Assembly: GCA_023136145.1 (NCBI GenBank)
Contig: JAGLRU010000440.1
Span: 1-9,100, forward strand
DNA length: 9,100 bases
Source of the DNA: Alphaproteobacteria bacterium
GTDB lineage: Bacteria > Pseudomonadota > Alphaproteobacteria > Micavibrionales > UBA2020
Direction of reading: 5' to 3'
A program made the position numbers and the translations under genes. A model generated the notes under the pieces. The model ran no database searches and had not been told where the DNA came from. It saw only the letters and a list, made by a program, of their open reading frames with translations. The number at the start of each line of letters is the position of its first letter. The stretch's first letter is position 1. Positions 1 through 6,134 of the stretch are shown here, piece after piece.

Positions 1-678
1 ATTATACAGGGGCGTTCTAGTGTTATCATGGACACAGGATTGCCGTTGGTGTCTGCGTATAGTGATCGCGCCCATGCTGGATTGCTTAGTTTTGAATATA
101 GTTTCGGGCGTGATCGTGTCATTGTTAATTGCGGAACATCGGCGGTAAAGGGTAAATGGCGCAAGCTTTTGCGTTCAACCGCTGCGCATTCGACGATGGT
201 TGCTGACAATCGAAATTCCTGCCAGTTCGATATAGAGGGACTCTTGTCCAGCCGTCCCGCCACACGAGCAAGGCGGCATGAAAATGAGAATACCGCGCTG
301 ATCGAGGCAGGACACACTGGCTATGTGCCGCGTTTTGGTTTGACATACAGAAGGTGCTTGCGGTTACAGGAGCAGGGCGAGGTATTGTGTGGCGAAGAGC
401 AGTTGACAGGAAGATCAGGTGTTCCGTTTGCTGCGCGTTTTCATTTGCATCCGAGTATTCAGGCTGCCTTGATCCGGGACGGAGAGGAAGTGTTACTGCG
501 CGCCCGTAGTGGCATGGGCTGGAGGTTTAAAGTTTCCGGCGCAAATATTATTATCGAGGAAAGCATTTATGCTGGTGAAGGCGAACATCCTCGCCCCTCG
601 TTGCAAATCGTCCTTACTGGTCAGACCGTAAGTCCCGCGACAACGGTCGTTTGGGAAATGCGGCGGGAGAAGATGTAG
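1..678 (+). CDS. Heparinase II/III-family protein, C-terminal part (5' end outside window)
   Basis: The reading frame is open from base 1 and ends at TAG 676-678. The Met at base 28 is internal, because nine in-frame codons precede it without a stop, so the true start lies upstream of the window. The visible 225 residues resemble the C-terminal beta-rich domain of alphaproteobacterial heparinase II/III-like proteins. The best signature is a stretch with SDRAHAGLLSFEYS, then GRDRVIVNCG, near the left edge, followed further on by FHLHPSI. Family members are polysaccharide lyases or relatives acting on acidic polysaccharides. The catalytic (alpha/alpha) toroid domain would be in the missing part, so activity and substrate cannot be judged. 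The next gene on this strand is about 200 bp away and probably has its own promoter. Family assignment is by recognition of sequence flavour and is fairly secure; function is open. Confidence 0.8.
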   Translation: MIQGRSSVIMDTGLPLVSAYSDRAHAGLLSFEYSFGRDRVIVNCGTSAVKGKWRKLLRSTAAHSTMVADNRNSCQFDIEGLLSSRPATRARRHENENTALIEAGHTGYVPRFGLTYRRCLRLQEQGEVLCGEEQLTGRSGVPFAARFHLHPSIQAALIRDGEEVLLRARSGMGWRFKVSGANIIIEESIYAGEGEHPRPSLQIVLTGQTVSPATTVVWEMRREKM

Positions 679-694
679 GTATTTGAAGCTAAAA

Positions 695-805
695 ACTGTC
701 ATGCCCGTCTCCGCTCGGGCATCTGGAAGCGTGTCCACGCGTCATGTAGAATCATAAGACGGTCAGACGGCATTCCAGATCCTTAGCAAAAAGCGGGGTG
801 ACGGT
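695..805. repeat. Intergenic imperfect inverted-repeat (REP/MITE-like) element
   Basis: The gap between the heparinase gene and lemA holds two inverted arms. The left arm (695-728) reads ACTGTCATGCCCG ... ATCTGGAA. The right arm (773-805) reads TTCCAGAT ... GCGGGGTGACGGT, which in reverse complement becomes ACCGTCACCCCGC ... GGATCTGGAA. The outer ends and the inner ATCTGGAA match well, with a less conserved middle. Inside the left arm ATGCCCG (701-707) pairs with CGGGCAT (716-722), and GCGT/ACGC (729-740) forms a small second stem. This looks like the dispersed palindromic intergenic repeats of several alphaproteobacterial genomes, which can fold as RNA or spread as non-autonomous elements. 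No ORF or clear flanking target duplication was seen. A second copy elsewhere would be needed to prove it is a repeat family. Confidence 0.55.
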
Positions 806-822
806 GGGAGTGTGATTAATTC

Positions 823-851
823 TTCAATCGGTTATATCAAACTGCTATAAT
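823..851 (+). promoter_or_regulatory. Predicted extended -10 (sigma-70-type) promoter of lemA-M48
   Basis: A perfect TATAAT at 846-851 is preceded by TG at 843-844, giving TGCTATAAT, an extended -10 element. A weak -35 (TTCAAT, 823-828) lies 17 bp upstream, which fits because extended -10 promoters tolerate poor -35 boxes. Transcription would start near 858, leaving a leader of under 20 nt just long enough for the strong Shine-Dalgarno AAGGAGG (861-867). Sequence inference only. Confidence 0.55.
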
Positions 852-874
852 GACTTTTTAAAGGAGGAAAAATT

Positions 875-1438
875 ATGGACAATTGGATCATTTGGGCTGT
901 ACCGGCGGTTATTATTTTGCTGCTGGTGGTACTTTATAACCGCATTGTGGCACTGGTGCAGAGTCGAAAAAATGCGTTTTCTGATATAGATGTGCAGTTA
1001 AAACTTCGGCATGATCTGGTTCCAAACTTGATCGAAACGGTCAAGGGGTATGCTGCCCATGAAAAAGGGGTATTTGAGGAAGTCACTGAGGCTCGCGCTT
1101 CCGCCATGCGTGGAGGGTCTATCGGAGATCGCGCGCAGGCAGAAGGGATGCTGGGTGCTGCGATGATGAACTTAATGGCTGTTGCGGAAAATTATCCGCA
1201 ATTGAAAGCAGACGGCAGCTTCCAGAAGCTGCAAGTAGAGCTTTCGGATATTGAGAACAAAATAGCTGCTGCTCGCCGCTTCTTCAACAATGCAACAAAC
1301 GAATACAATACGGCTATACAGCAGTTTCCGGCGGTGCTGATAGCTCGTATGTTTGGTTTTAAGGATGAGATATTCTTCGAACTCGATTCAGGCGAGGCGA
1401 AGGCTGTTAAGACTGTTCCGAAAGTGAAATTCGACTGA
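875..1438 (+). CDS. lemA: LemA family membrane protein
   Basis: The 187-residue protein has one N-terminal membrane segment (about residues 4-21, WIIWAVPAVIILLLVVLY) followed by a helical LemA domain. Family hallmarks are visible: IDVQLKLRHDLVPNLIETVK (38-57) leading into GYAAHEKGVFEEVTEAR (58-74), and ARRFFNNATNEYNTAIQQFP (133-152). The length is normal for LemA. The start is fixed by a consensus AAGGAGG at 861-867, seven bases before ATG. Known family members are inner-membrane proteins with a long alpha-helical extramembrane domain; their molecular role is poorly defined. The gene is followed after 24 bp by an M48 membrane metalloprotease, the classic LemA-M48 pairing, so the two are probably cotranscribed and may act together in envelope or membrane-protein quality control. 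The partnership is inferred from recurrent gene order. Confidence 0.93.
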   Translation: MDNWIIWAVPAVIILLLVVLYNRIVALVQSRKNAFSDIDVQLKLRHDLVPNLIETVKGYAAHEKGVFEEVTEARASAMRGGSIGDRAQAEGMLGAAMMNLMAVAENYPQLKADGSFQKLQVELSDIENKIAAARRFFNNATNEYNTAIQQFPAVLIARMFGFKDEIFFELDSGEAKAVKTVPKVKFD

Positions 1439-1462
1439 CGGATGTTCTAAGGGAGCGCACGC

Positions 1463-2542
1463 ATGGCGATAAAGGCTGTCGGCCTGACGACGCATATCAT
1501 GAACAACCAGATAAAGACCGTATTGCTGCTTATGGGCTTTCCACTGTTGATGTTTTTGATGATGGGTAGTCTTTTTGGGGCAATGGACGTTGCTTTTCAG
1601 AGCAGCCTTTTTTCCAATGGCGGTTTTTCGGTTCATAATATCAATTGGGGTCATGTCTGGCAGACGGGTCTGGACGGTATCTTCAGATATGGACATATTG
1701 TGGCTGCTGTTGTTGCGGTTTGGTTTCTGATCGCTTTCTTTTTTCATGGGAGAATGATGCGGGCGATTAGTGGGGCTTTGCCTGTTACCCGTAAGCAGAT
1801 GCCGCATATTTATAATATGCTGGAGAATCTCTGCATTTCACGCGGGATTTCGATGCCTCGGTTTGAGATTATCGACAGCCCAGCGCTAAACGCTTTCGCT
1901 TCTGGTATTAGCGACAAGACGTACACGATTGTTTTGACGCGTGGGTTGATTGATCGTCTTAGTGATGATGAACTTGAAGGTGTGATTGCACATGAGCTAA
2001 CGCATATTATAAATCGTGACGTGCGGCTTCTCGTTATTTCAGTTATTTTTGTTGGTATAATTGGTTTTTTTGCCGAAATAATTTTCCGTTCGCTGATTTA
2101 TGGGCGCAGACCGAATAGTTATTCCCGCCGTCGTCGTAGCAACAGTGAAAGTGGCGGTGCGTTGGGGACGATGTTGATTGCGTTAGTTATTTTCGCCATC
2201 GGTTATTTCTTTGCGATCCTTATACGTTTTGCGATTTCAAGGAAGCGCGAATATTTGGCGGATGCTGGTTCTGTTGAACTGACTAAAAATCCAGATGCCA
2301 TGATGCGTGCGCTTCTTCGTATATCTGGCAATGATAAAGTAAGAGGAATGCCTGACGATATTCAGCAAATGTGCATCGAGAACAGTCATAGCTTTATGGG
2401 GATATTTGCAACGCATCCTTCAATTCAGAATCGCGTGCAGACTATTTCGCGTATGACCGATATGCCGGTTCCGAAATTGCAGGTTAGTCTTCGGCACGGG
2501 CCACGCGGTCCGTGGCAGAGAGGGAAGATTCCGGAAGCGTAA
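1463..2542 (+). CDS. M48-family membrane zinc metalloprotease (HtpX-like)
   Basis: The 359-residue integral membrane protein carries the zincin motif HELTH at 177-181 (His177 and His181 as zinc ligands, Glu178 catalytic). The third-ligand motif REYLAD at 262-267 supplies Glu263. NAFASG (143-148) and FATHPSIQNRV (315-325) are further M48B/HtpX landmarks. Hydrophobic segments lie at about 19-40, 76-95, 189-210 and 234-256, with an Arg/Ser-rich loop (221-230) between the last two. It is longer than E. coli HtpX (about 293 residues), partly from an extended N-terminus of about 70 residues, as is common in LemA-linked M48 proteins. The ATG at 1463 has GGGAG at 1451-1455 with 7-nt spacing. All catalytic residues are present, so it should be an active protease of membrane proteins. 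It is read from the lemA promoter and converges with the next gene. Confidence 0.92.
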   Translation: MAIKAVGLTTHIMNNQIKTVLLLMGFPLLMFLMMGSLFGAMDVAFQSSLFSNGGFSVHNINWGHVWQTGLDGIFRYGHIVAAVVAVWFLIAFFFHGRMMRAISGALPVTRKQMPHIYNMLENLCISRGISMPRFEIIDSPALNAFASGISDKTYTIVLTRGLIDRLSDDELEGVIAHELTHIINRDVRLLVISVIFVGIIGFFAEIIFRSLIYGRRPNSYSRRRRSNSESGGALGTMLIALVIFAIGYFFAILIRFAISRKREYLADAGSVELTKNPDAMMRALLRISGNDKVRGMPDDIQQMCIENSHSFMGIFATHPSIQNRVQTISRMTDMPVPKLQVSLRHGPRGPWQRGKIPEA

Positions 2543-2578
2543 TCGAACAAAAAATTCACGGCAACAGTAAAAGGATGT

Positions 2579-3634
2579 TTATTGAACTATAGGGGTGAGA
2601 AGATAAACGATGGCTGAATATAACCGGATACTAACAGGATATAATATCAAAAGGCCACCTAGAAACATTAAGATTACACTCAATAGACGCAATTTTCTAG
2701 ATTGTAATAGATCTACTAAGTAAAGAGGACGTGGATGTTTATGCTCATAAACCCATTCAGTTTGAGTAAAATTCTGAACTGTGTCAGGGCACTTGAACTT
2801 ATATATTGTTGCGGAGATCCCGAGCAACACTGAACTTGAGATTATAATACCTGCTTGGTCAGGTACTTCTACTGGATAATTTAATGTTTCTATTAATTTA
2901 GTATCATTAATGTAACGAATGAAATTAATGAGCAGTATAGAGAAAACAAAGGAGACCCAAGCTATACCAAATATAGGTATTGAACTGTAAAAACGGAGCT
3001 TATCCCAATTCATATTTTTGTCCAGAATGCCGAATTTGATGGTATCTGATCCATCAGTAGTTAGAGGATAACTGCTGATAAAATCAACTTTATAAAAATT
3101 TGTCATTTCATCTATTAAGCAATTAACCCATCCAGCCTTATGAATCGAACTCTCAGAAAAATTACAACCAGATAAATTTGAATCAAAAAATTCTACATTT
3201 TGAGAAAACGCGCAATTATTGAAGTTAGTGTTTGTTAAGTTACACTCATGAAAAGAACTGTGCTCTATAGTAATCTGGTTGGCGTACATTTTCACCATTT
3301 CACAGTGATAAAACGAGCATTCTTTAAACCCCCTTATATTCGGTGGATTGCACCCACTACCAAATGTAGTCTCGGATAAAATTGTTCCATTGGTAAATTC
3401 GCATTCCGTGAAAGTGGCACCTACCATAAATGCACCAGACATATTGCAATTTACAAATTTGCAACGTTCAAATACAATAAAAGAAAAATCGTAGTCGGAT
3501 AAATTGTAATCAATGAAAATTTTGCCAATTATTGCCATGCCATTTGTAAAGTGCCTCTCTTTGAATTCATACCAAGCATCAGAATTTGATTGCTTTATAA
3601 ATGATTCAAAGTTGTCCCAGTTTTCATTCGGCAT
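2579..3634 (-). CDS. Pentapeptide-repeat protein with C-terminal membrane domain
   Basis: This 351-residue protein has degenerate pentapeptide repeats from about residue 40 to 185. Hydrophobic or aromatic central residues recur every five positions, as in FVNCNMSGAF (60-69), SSFHECNLTNTNFNNCAF (126-143) and FFDSNLSGCNF (149-159). Many repeats use Cys or Ser/Thr rather than the textbook A(D/N)LXX. Such repeats fold as a right-handed quadrilateral beta helix, usually a binding scaffold. The C-terminal third is membrane-like: about 218-238, 260-278 and 316-335, with a polar stretch rich in His/Pro/Arg (296-314) between the last two. The start has AAGGGAG (3642-3648) seven bases upstream. The gene is clearly more AT-rich than its neighbours, which suggests horizontal acquisition. 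It lies 69 bp downstream of the Mur ligase gene on the same strand but appears functionally unrelated. No function is assigned. Confidence 0.8.
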   Translation of the reverse strand: MPNENWDNFESFIKQSNSDAWYEFKERHFTNGMAIIGKIFIDYNLSDYDFSFIVFERCKFVNCNMSGAFMVGATFTECEFTNGTILSETTFGSGCNPPNIRGFKECSFYHCEMVKMYANQITIEHSSFHECNLTNTNFNNCAFSQNVEFFDSNLSGCNFSESSIHKAGWVNCLIDEMTNFYKVDFISSYPLTTDGSDTIKFGILDKNMNWDKLRFYSSIPIFGIAWVSFVFSILLINFIRYINDTKLIETLNYPVEVPDQAGIIISSSVLLGISATIYKFKCPDTVQNFTQTEWVYEHKHPRPLYLVDLLQSRKLRLLSVILMFLGGLLILYPVSIRLYSAIVYLLTPIVQ

Positions 3635-3658
3635 AATTGCGCTCCCTTATCTCTTAAA

Positions 3659-3664
3659 ATTTTA
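3659..3664 (-). promoter_or_regulatory. Possible -10 box for the pentapeptide-repeat gene
   Basis: On the minus strand TAAAAT (one mismatch to TATAAT) lies about 10 nt upstream of the Shine-Dalgarno of the pentapeptide-repeat gene. No convincing -35 is present at 16-18 bp, so the gene may instead be read through from the hydrolase-Mur ligase operon. AT-rich sequence makes chance matches likely. Confidence 0.25.
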
Positions 3665-3703
3665 GTCTACGTAAAGGTTTAGTCCCGTAATTTTCACTTA
3701 CTT

Positions 3704-5296
3704 TTAAAGCGAGAGCTTTTTTTCGTACAGATCGGGAAGGTCGTTTTCTATTAGAACAATATCTCCTGACTTTACGTTGGTTTCCAGCCATTTTCTAGCT
3801 TGCGTGAAATCGGGGAACTGCAACAGGTTTTTACCAAGGACAGGCGCAAGGGCAGATACGAAGGTTGGGATACGTTCTGGCTTGACCACCAGCGCAATAT
3901 CAACTTGTGAAGCGGCTTTTAGACCAATATCAGTATGTTCTTTGTCATGTTTTTTCCCAAGTTCTGCCATGCCGGGAGTTACAAGAATGCGCAGTCCTTC
4001 ATTGGGACAAAGCAAGTTAAGCGTGTCCAGCGCACTGGCAAAGCCAGTAGGATTGGAGTTATAAGCGTCATCAATATAAATACTGCCATCATGTTGTGGT
4101 TTTATTTCTAGCCGGTGTTTTGTTTGCGGGACATTTTTCAGGGCTATGATAACCTGTTCTGGTGATAGTCCGAGGTTTATGGCCATTGTAAATGAAAGCA
4201 CTATGTTTTGAATCTGATGATTGCCCCATAACGGAGCTTCTAGATTATAAGATTTCCCCTGCCATGTTATTGTAACGCGGGTGCCGTTTGCTGTTTGCTC
4301 CTGATTGTTGATCTGCACATCAATATCATTGCCTGTTCCGCAAATCAAAAACGAGGCGCGGTGTTTTTGTATAAAATCGGAGGCGTATGAAATACTCAGC
4401 AGGCTTTCGGGAACCACCATTTTTCCACCAGCTTTCAGAACTGCTTCGGATAGTTCAAACTTGGCTTTTGCCACTGTCTCCAATGTTTTAAACCGCTCAA
4501 AGTGCGCTTCTCCCAGTGCCGTGATAATGCCGTGCTTGGGCGGTGTTAGGGTGCAGAGGTGCGCAATTGAGCCTCTTTGGTAAGCTCCCATCTCTGAAAC
4601 GAAAAAGCGGCAGTCGGGCGGCATTTCCTCGCGGATGGCGCGGCTGATTCCCATAGGTGAATTAATGCTGCCCTGTGTGTAATAAGTGCGAGTGTGGGTT
4701 TTCAGGATATGCCCAAGTAAGTGCTTGACGGAGGTTTTGCCAAAAGAACCTGTGATGCCGATAACCATCGGATTAATAGTCAACAGCCTTTCGTGAGCCT
4801 CGTTCCAGTAGCGTTTCTGGATATGTTTTTCAAGTGGGATAAGAGCGATATTTGCGGCGACGAGAATGAAGGGCAGAGACTGAATGGCCAGAACCCATCC
4901 CCAGAGCGGAAATGTGCCAAGTAGAAGCAGTGTTGCTGTTCCAGTTCCGGCGATGCCTAAGGCTGTGAATAGAATACGTCGTGCGCGTTGAGTTAGCACT
5001 AAAGGTTTTTTGCCGGTCTTGCGGGGGTCTTTCTCAAGTAGCGCAAAAACCGCCATAATAAGAAGTGCCCCAACCCACCAAGCTTTCACAGGATTTGTCA
5101 GTATTGACAACAGCCAACAGCCGATAAGAGCCAGAGATAGCTTGCGGTCAAACGACAGCGTTCGAAAAACCCACAGCGAAAACCGGCGCGGGTCATAGTC
5201 GTCCTGCTGAAAGATATGCAGATAGGTCATCAGTCTTTTGAAGGAAAATCCAAGAAAAGCAAGCCATGTTAGTCCTAAAAGTATTATTGTAGTCAT
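3704..5296 (-). CDS. Membrane-anchored MurF-like Mur ligase
   Basis: The first 155 or so residues of this 530-residue protein are largely membrane-spanning (segments about 1-18, 53-67, 70-87, 108-127, 132-153) with a polar FQQDDYDPRRF motif (29-39). They replace the N-terminal UDP-MurNAc-binding domain of normal MurF. A complete Mur ligase core follows: P-loop GITGSFGKTS (180-189), Asn212 in INSPMG, Glu235 in SEMGA, His265 in GEAHFERF, the likely carbamylated Lys279 in AKAKFE, Asn364, Arg395 in KHRLE, and IDDAYNSNP (408-416). The C-terminal domain keeps the MurF-like GMAELGKKHDKEH (442-454). The enzyme should therefore be ATP-dependent and form an amide bond, perhaps adding a dipeptide-like group to a lipid-linked acceptor; the acceptor is unknown. 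Its ATG overlaps the stop of the upstream alpha/beta hydrolase (ATGA), and AAAGGA (5303-5308) is its ribosome site. It is unlikely to be the housekeeping MurF because of its domain architecture and the absence of dcw neighbours. Confidence 0.85.
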   Translation of the reverse strand: MTTIILLGLTWLAFLGFSFKRLMTYLHIFQQDDYDPRRFSLWVFRTLSFDRKLSLALIGCWLLSILTNPVKAWWVGALLIMAVFALLEKDPRKTGKKPLVLTQRARRILFTALGIAGTGTATLLLLGTFPLWGWVLAIQSLPFILVAANIALIPLEKHIQKRYWNEAHERLLTINPMVIGITGSFGKTSVKHLLGHILKTHTRTYYTQGSINSPMGISRAIREEMPPDCRFFVSEMGAYQRGSIAHLCTLTPPKHGIITALGEAHFERFKTLETVAKAKFELSEAVLKAGGKMVVPESLLSISYASDFIQKHRASFLICGTGNDIDVQINNQEQTANGTRVTITWQGKSYNLEAPLWGNHQIQNIVLSFTMAINLGLSPEQVIIALKNVPQTKHRLEIKPQHDGSIYIDDAYNSNPTGFASALDTLNLLCPNEGLRILVTPGMAELGKKHDKEHTDIGLKAASQVDIALVVKPERIPTFVSALAPVLGKNLLQFPDFTQARKWLETNVKSGDIVLIENDLPDLYEKKLSL

Positions 5297-6075
5297 ACCA
5301 AATCCTTTATAAATCCATGCAGGTGTTTAAGTGTTTGGTGTCGTCCACCAGCAAGCAGTGAGTAATGATCCTGTCCATCCAGAATGACAAGGCGTGCTTT
5401 TGGAATAAGTTTGTGCAGGCGTTCGCCGATCTCTGGCGGTGTTTCGGTATCATTTGTGCCGTAGATAAGCAGAACTGGACATTTTACCTTGCTTGCTGCC
5501 TCGCTAAGGTCTTCGGCGATCACTTTCATGAAAGTTTCTCGTAGAACTCCGGCGTTCCGGTAATCCAGACTGCCGAAACGTTGGCGAAGGGTGTCTACGT
5601 TTTTTCCAAGAAGTATCCATATCCGTTTAAGCAGTTTGAAGGTATAAATGCGGCTTTTAAAGCAGACTTTTTTACAAAAGCTGCGTTTACGCGGAAGTCC
5701 CGATCCGGCAATCAATATAAGGCCGTCCAGCATATCAGGATAATTGGCAGCTAGTTGCAGTCCCACACGACCGCCGAAGGAATGTCCGACCCAAATTGTT
5801 TTTCCCTGAAAAGGCAAGCTTTGCAATCTTCCGGCGGTTTCACAGGCATAGTCTATAGTGCCATATACTTTGGAAGGGGGAGGGCTCTGCCCAAAGCCGG
5901 GAAAGTCGAGCAGCAGATTATGAGCCTGTGTTTGCAGGGATTTTGCAAGTTGTTCAAAGACACGATGATCTTGCCCCCATCCATGTCCCCAGATAAGGCG
6001 GACATGCGCATCTTTCGCTGGAAGTCCGTTTTCGACCATGAATATGTGATTTTCAGAATGTGTACTGAAATCCAT
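5293..6075 (-). CDS. Alpha/beta-fold hydrolase
   Basis: The 260-residue protein has the full alpha/beta-hydrolase layout: an oxyanion-region HGWG (31-34), DFPGFGQS (57-64), nucleophile elbow GHSFGG (97-102, Ser99), acid Asp209 in YGTNDTETP, and catalytic His237 in DGQDHYSLL. A lysine/arginine-rich cap segment (129-151, starting PRKRSF) lies after strand 6. There is no signal peptide, so it is likely cytoplasmic. The ATG at 6075 is preceded by AAAAGGAG (6081-6088) at 5-nt spacing. It is the first gene of a two-gene operon and overlaps the membrane Mur ligase by 4 bp, implying translational coupling and a shared pathway. Possible roles are hydrolysis or transfer of an ester, thioester or amide in the product of the Mur ligase and Ddl-like enzymes. 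Substrate cannot be predicted from the fold. Family assignment is secure. Confidence 0.9.
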   Translation of the reverse strand: MDFSTHSENHIFMVENGLPAKDAHVRLIWGHGWGQDHRVFEQLAKSLQTQAHNLLLDFPGFGQSPPPSKVYGTIDYACETAGRLQSLPFQGKTIWVGHSFGGRVGLQLAANYPDMLDGLILIAGSGLPRKRSFCKKVCFKSRIYTFKLLKRIWILLGKNVDTLRQRFGSLDYRNAGVLRETFMKVIAEDLSEAASKVKCPVLLIYGTNDTETPPEIGERLHKLIPKARLVILDGQDHYSLLAGGRHQTLKHLHGFIKDLV

Positions 6076-6134
6076 TTTTTCTCCTTTTGAGACATGTTAC
6101 ATTGAATGAGTAGTCAGAGAAAAGGGGAATACAA
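6076..6134. promoter_or_regulatory. Divergent intergenic region between hydrolase-Mur operon and ddl-like gene
   Basis: Only 59 bp separate the two divergent start codons, so both promoters and any operator must overlap here or lie inside the genes. Each side has its own Shine-Dalgarno (6081-6088 on minus, AAAGGGG 6121-6127 on plus). A weak extended -10-like TGTTACATT (6095-6103, plus) is the best promoter candidate seen. No clear operator dyad was found. The arrangement suggests co-regulation of the three genes. Confidence 0.35.

Noticed and set aside
701..722. ATGCCCG/CGGGCAT hairpin as terminator of the heparinase gene
   Set aside because: No T run follows it on the plus strand, and it is better explained as part of the larger inverted repeat.
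1388..1807. Minus-strand 139-codon ORF antisense to the M48 protease
   Set aside because: It lies opposite strongly supported coding sequence of lemA and the protease, and its Gln/His/Lys-rich translation matches no recognisable family.
3706..3724. Plus-strand hairpin AAAGC-GAGA-GCTTT followed by a T run, resembling an intrinsic terminator
   Set aside because: It overlaps the 3' end of the minus-strand Mur ligase gene and no plus-strand gene is read into it. On the minus strand it lacks a trailing T run, so it would not end that transcript.
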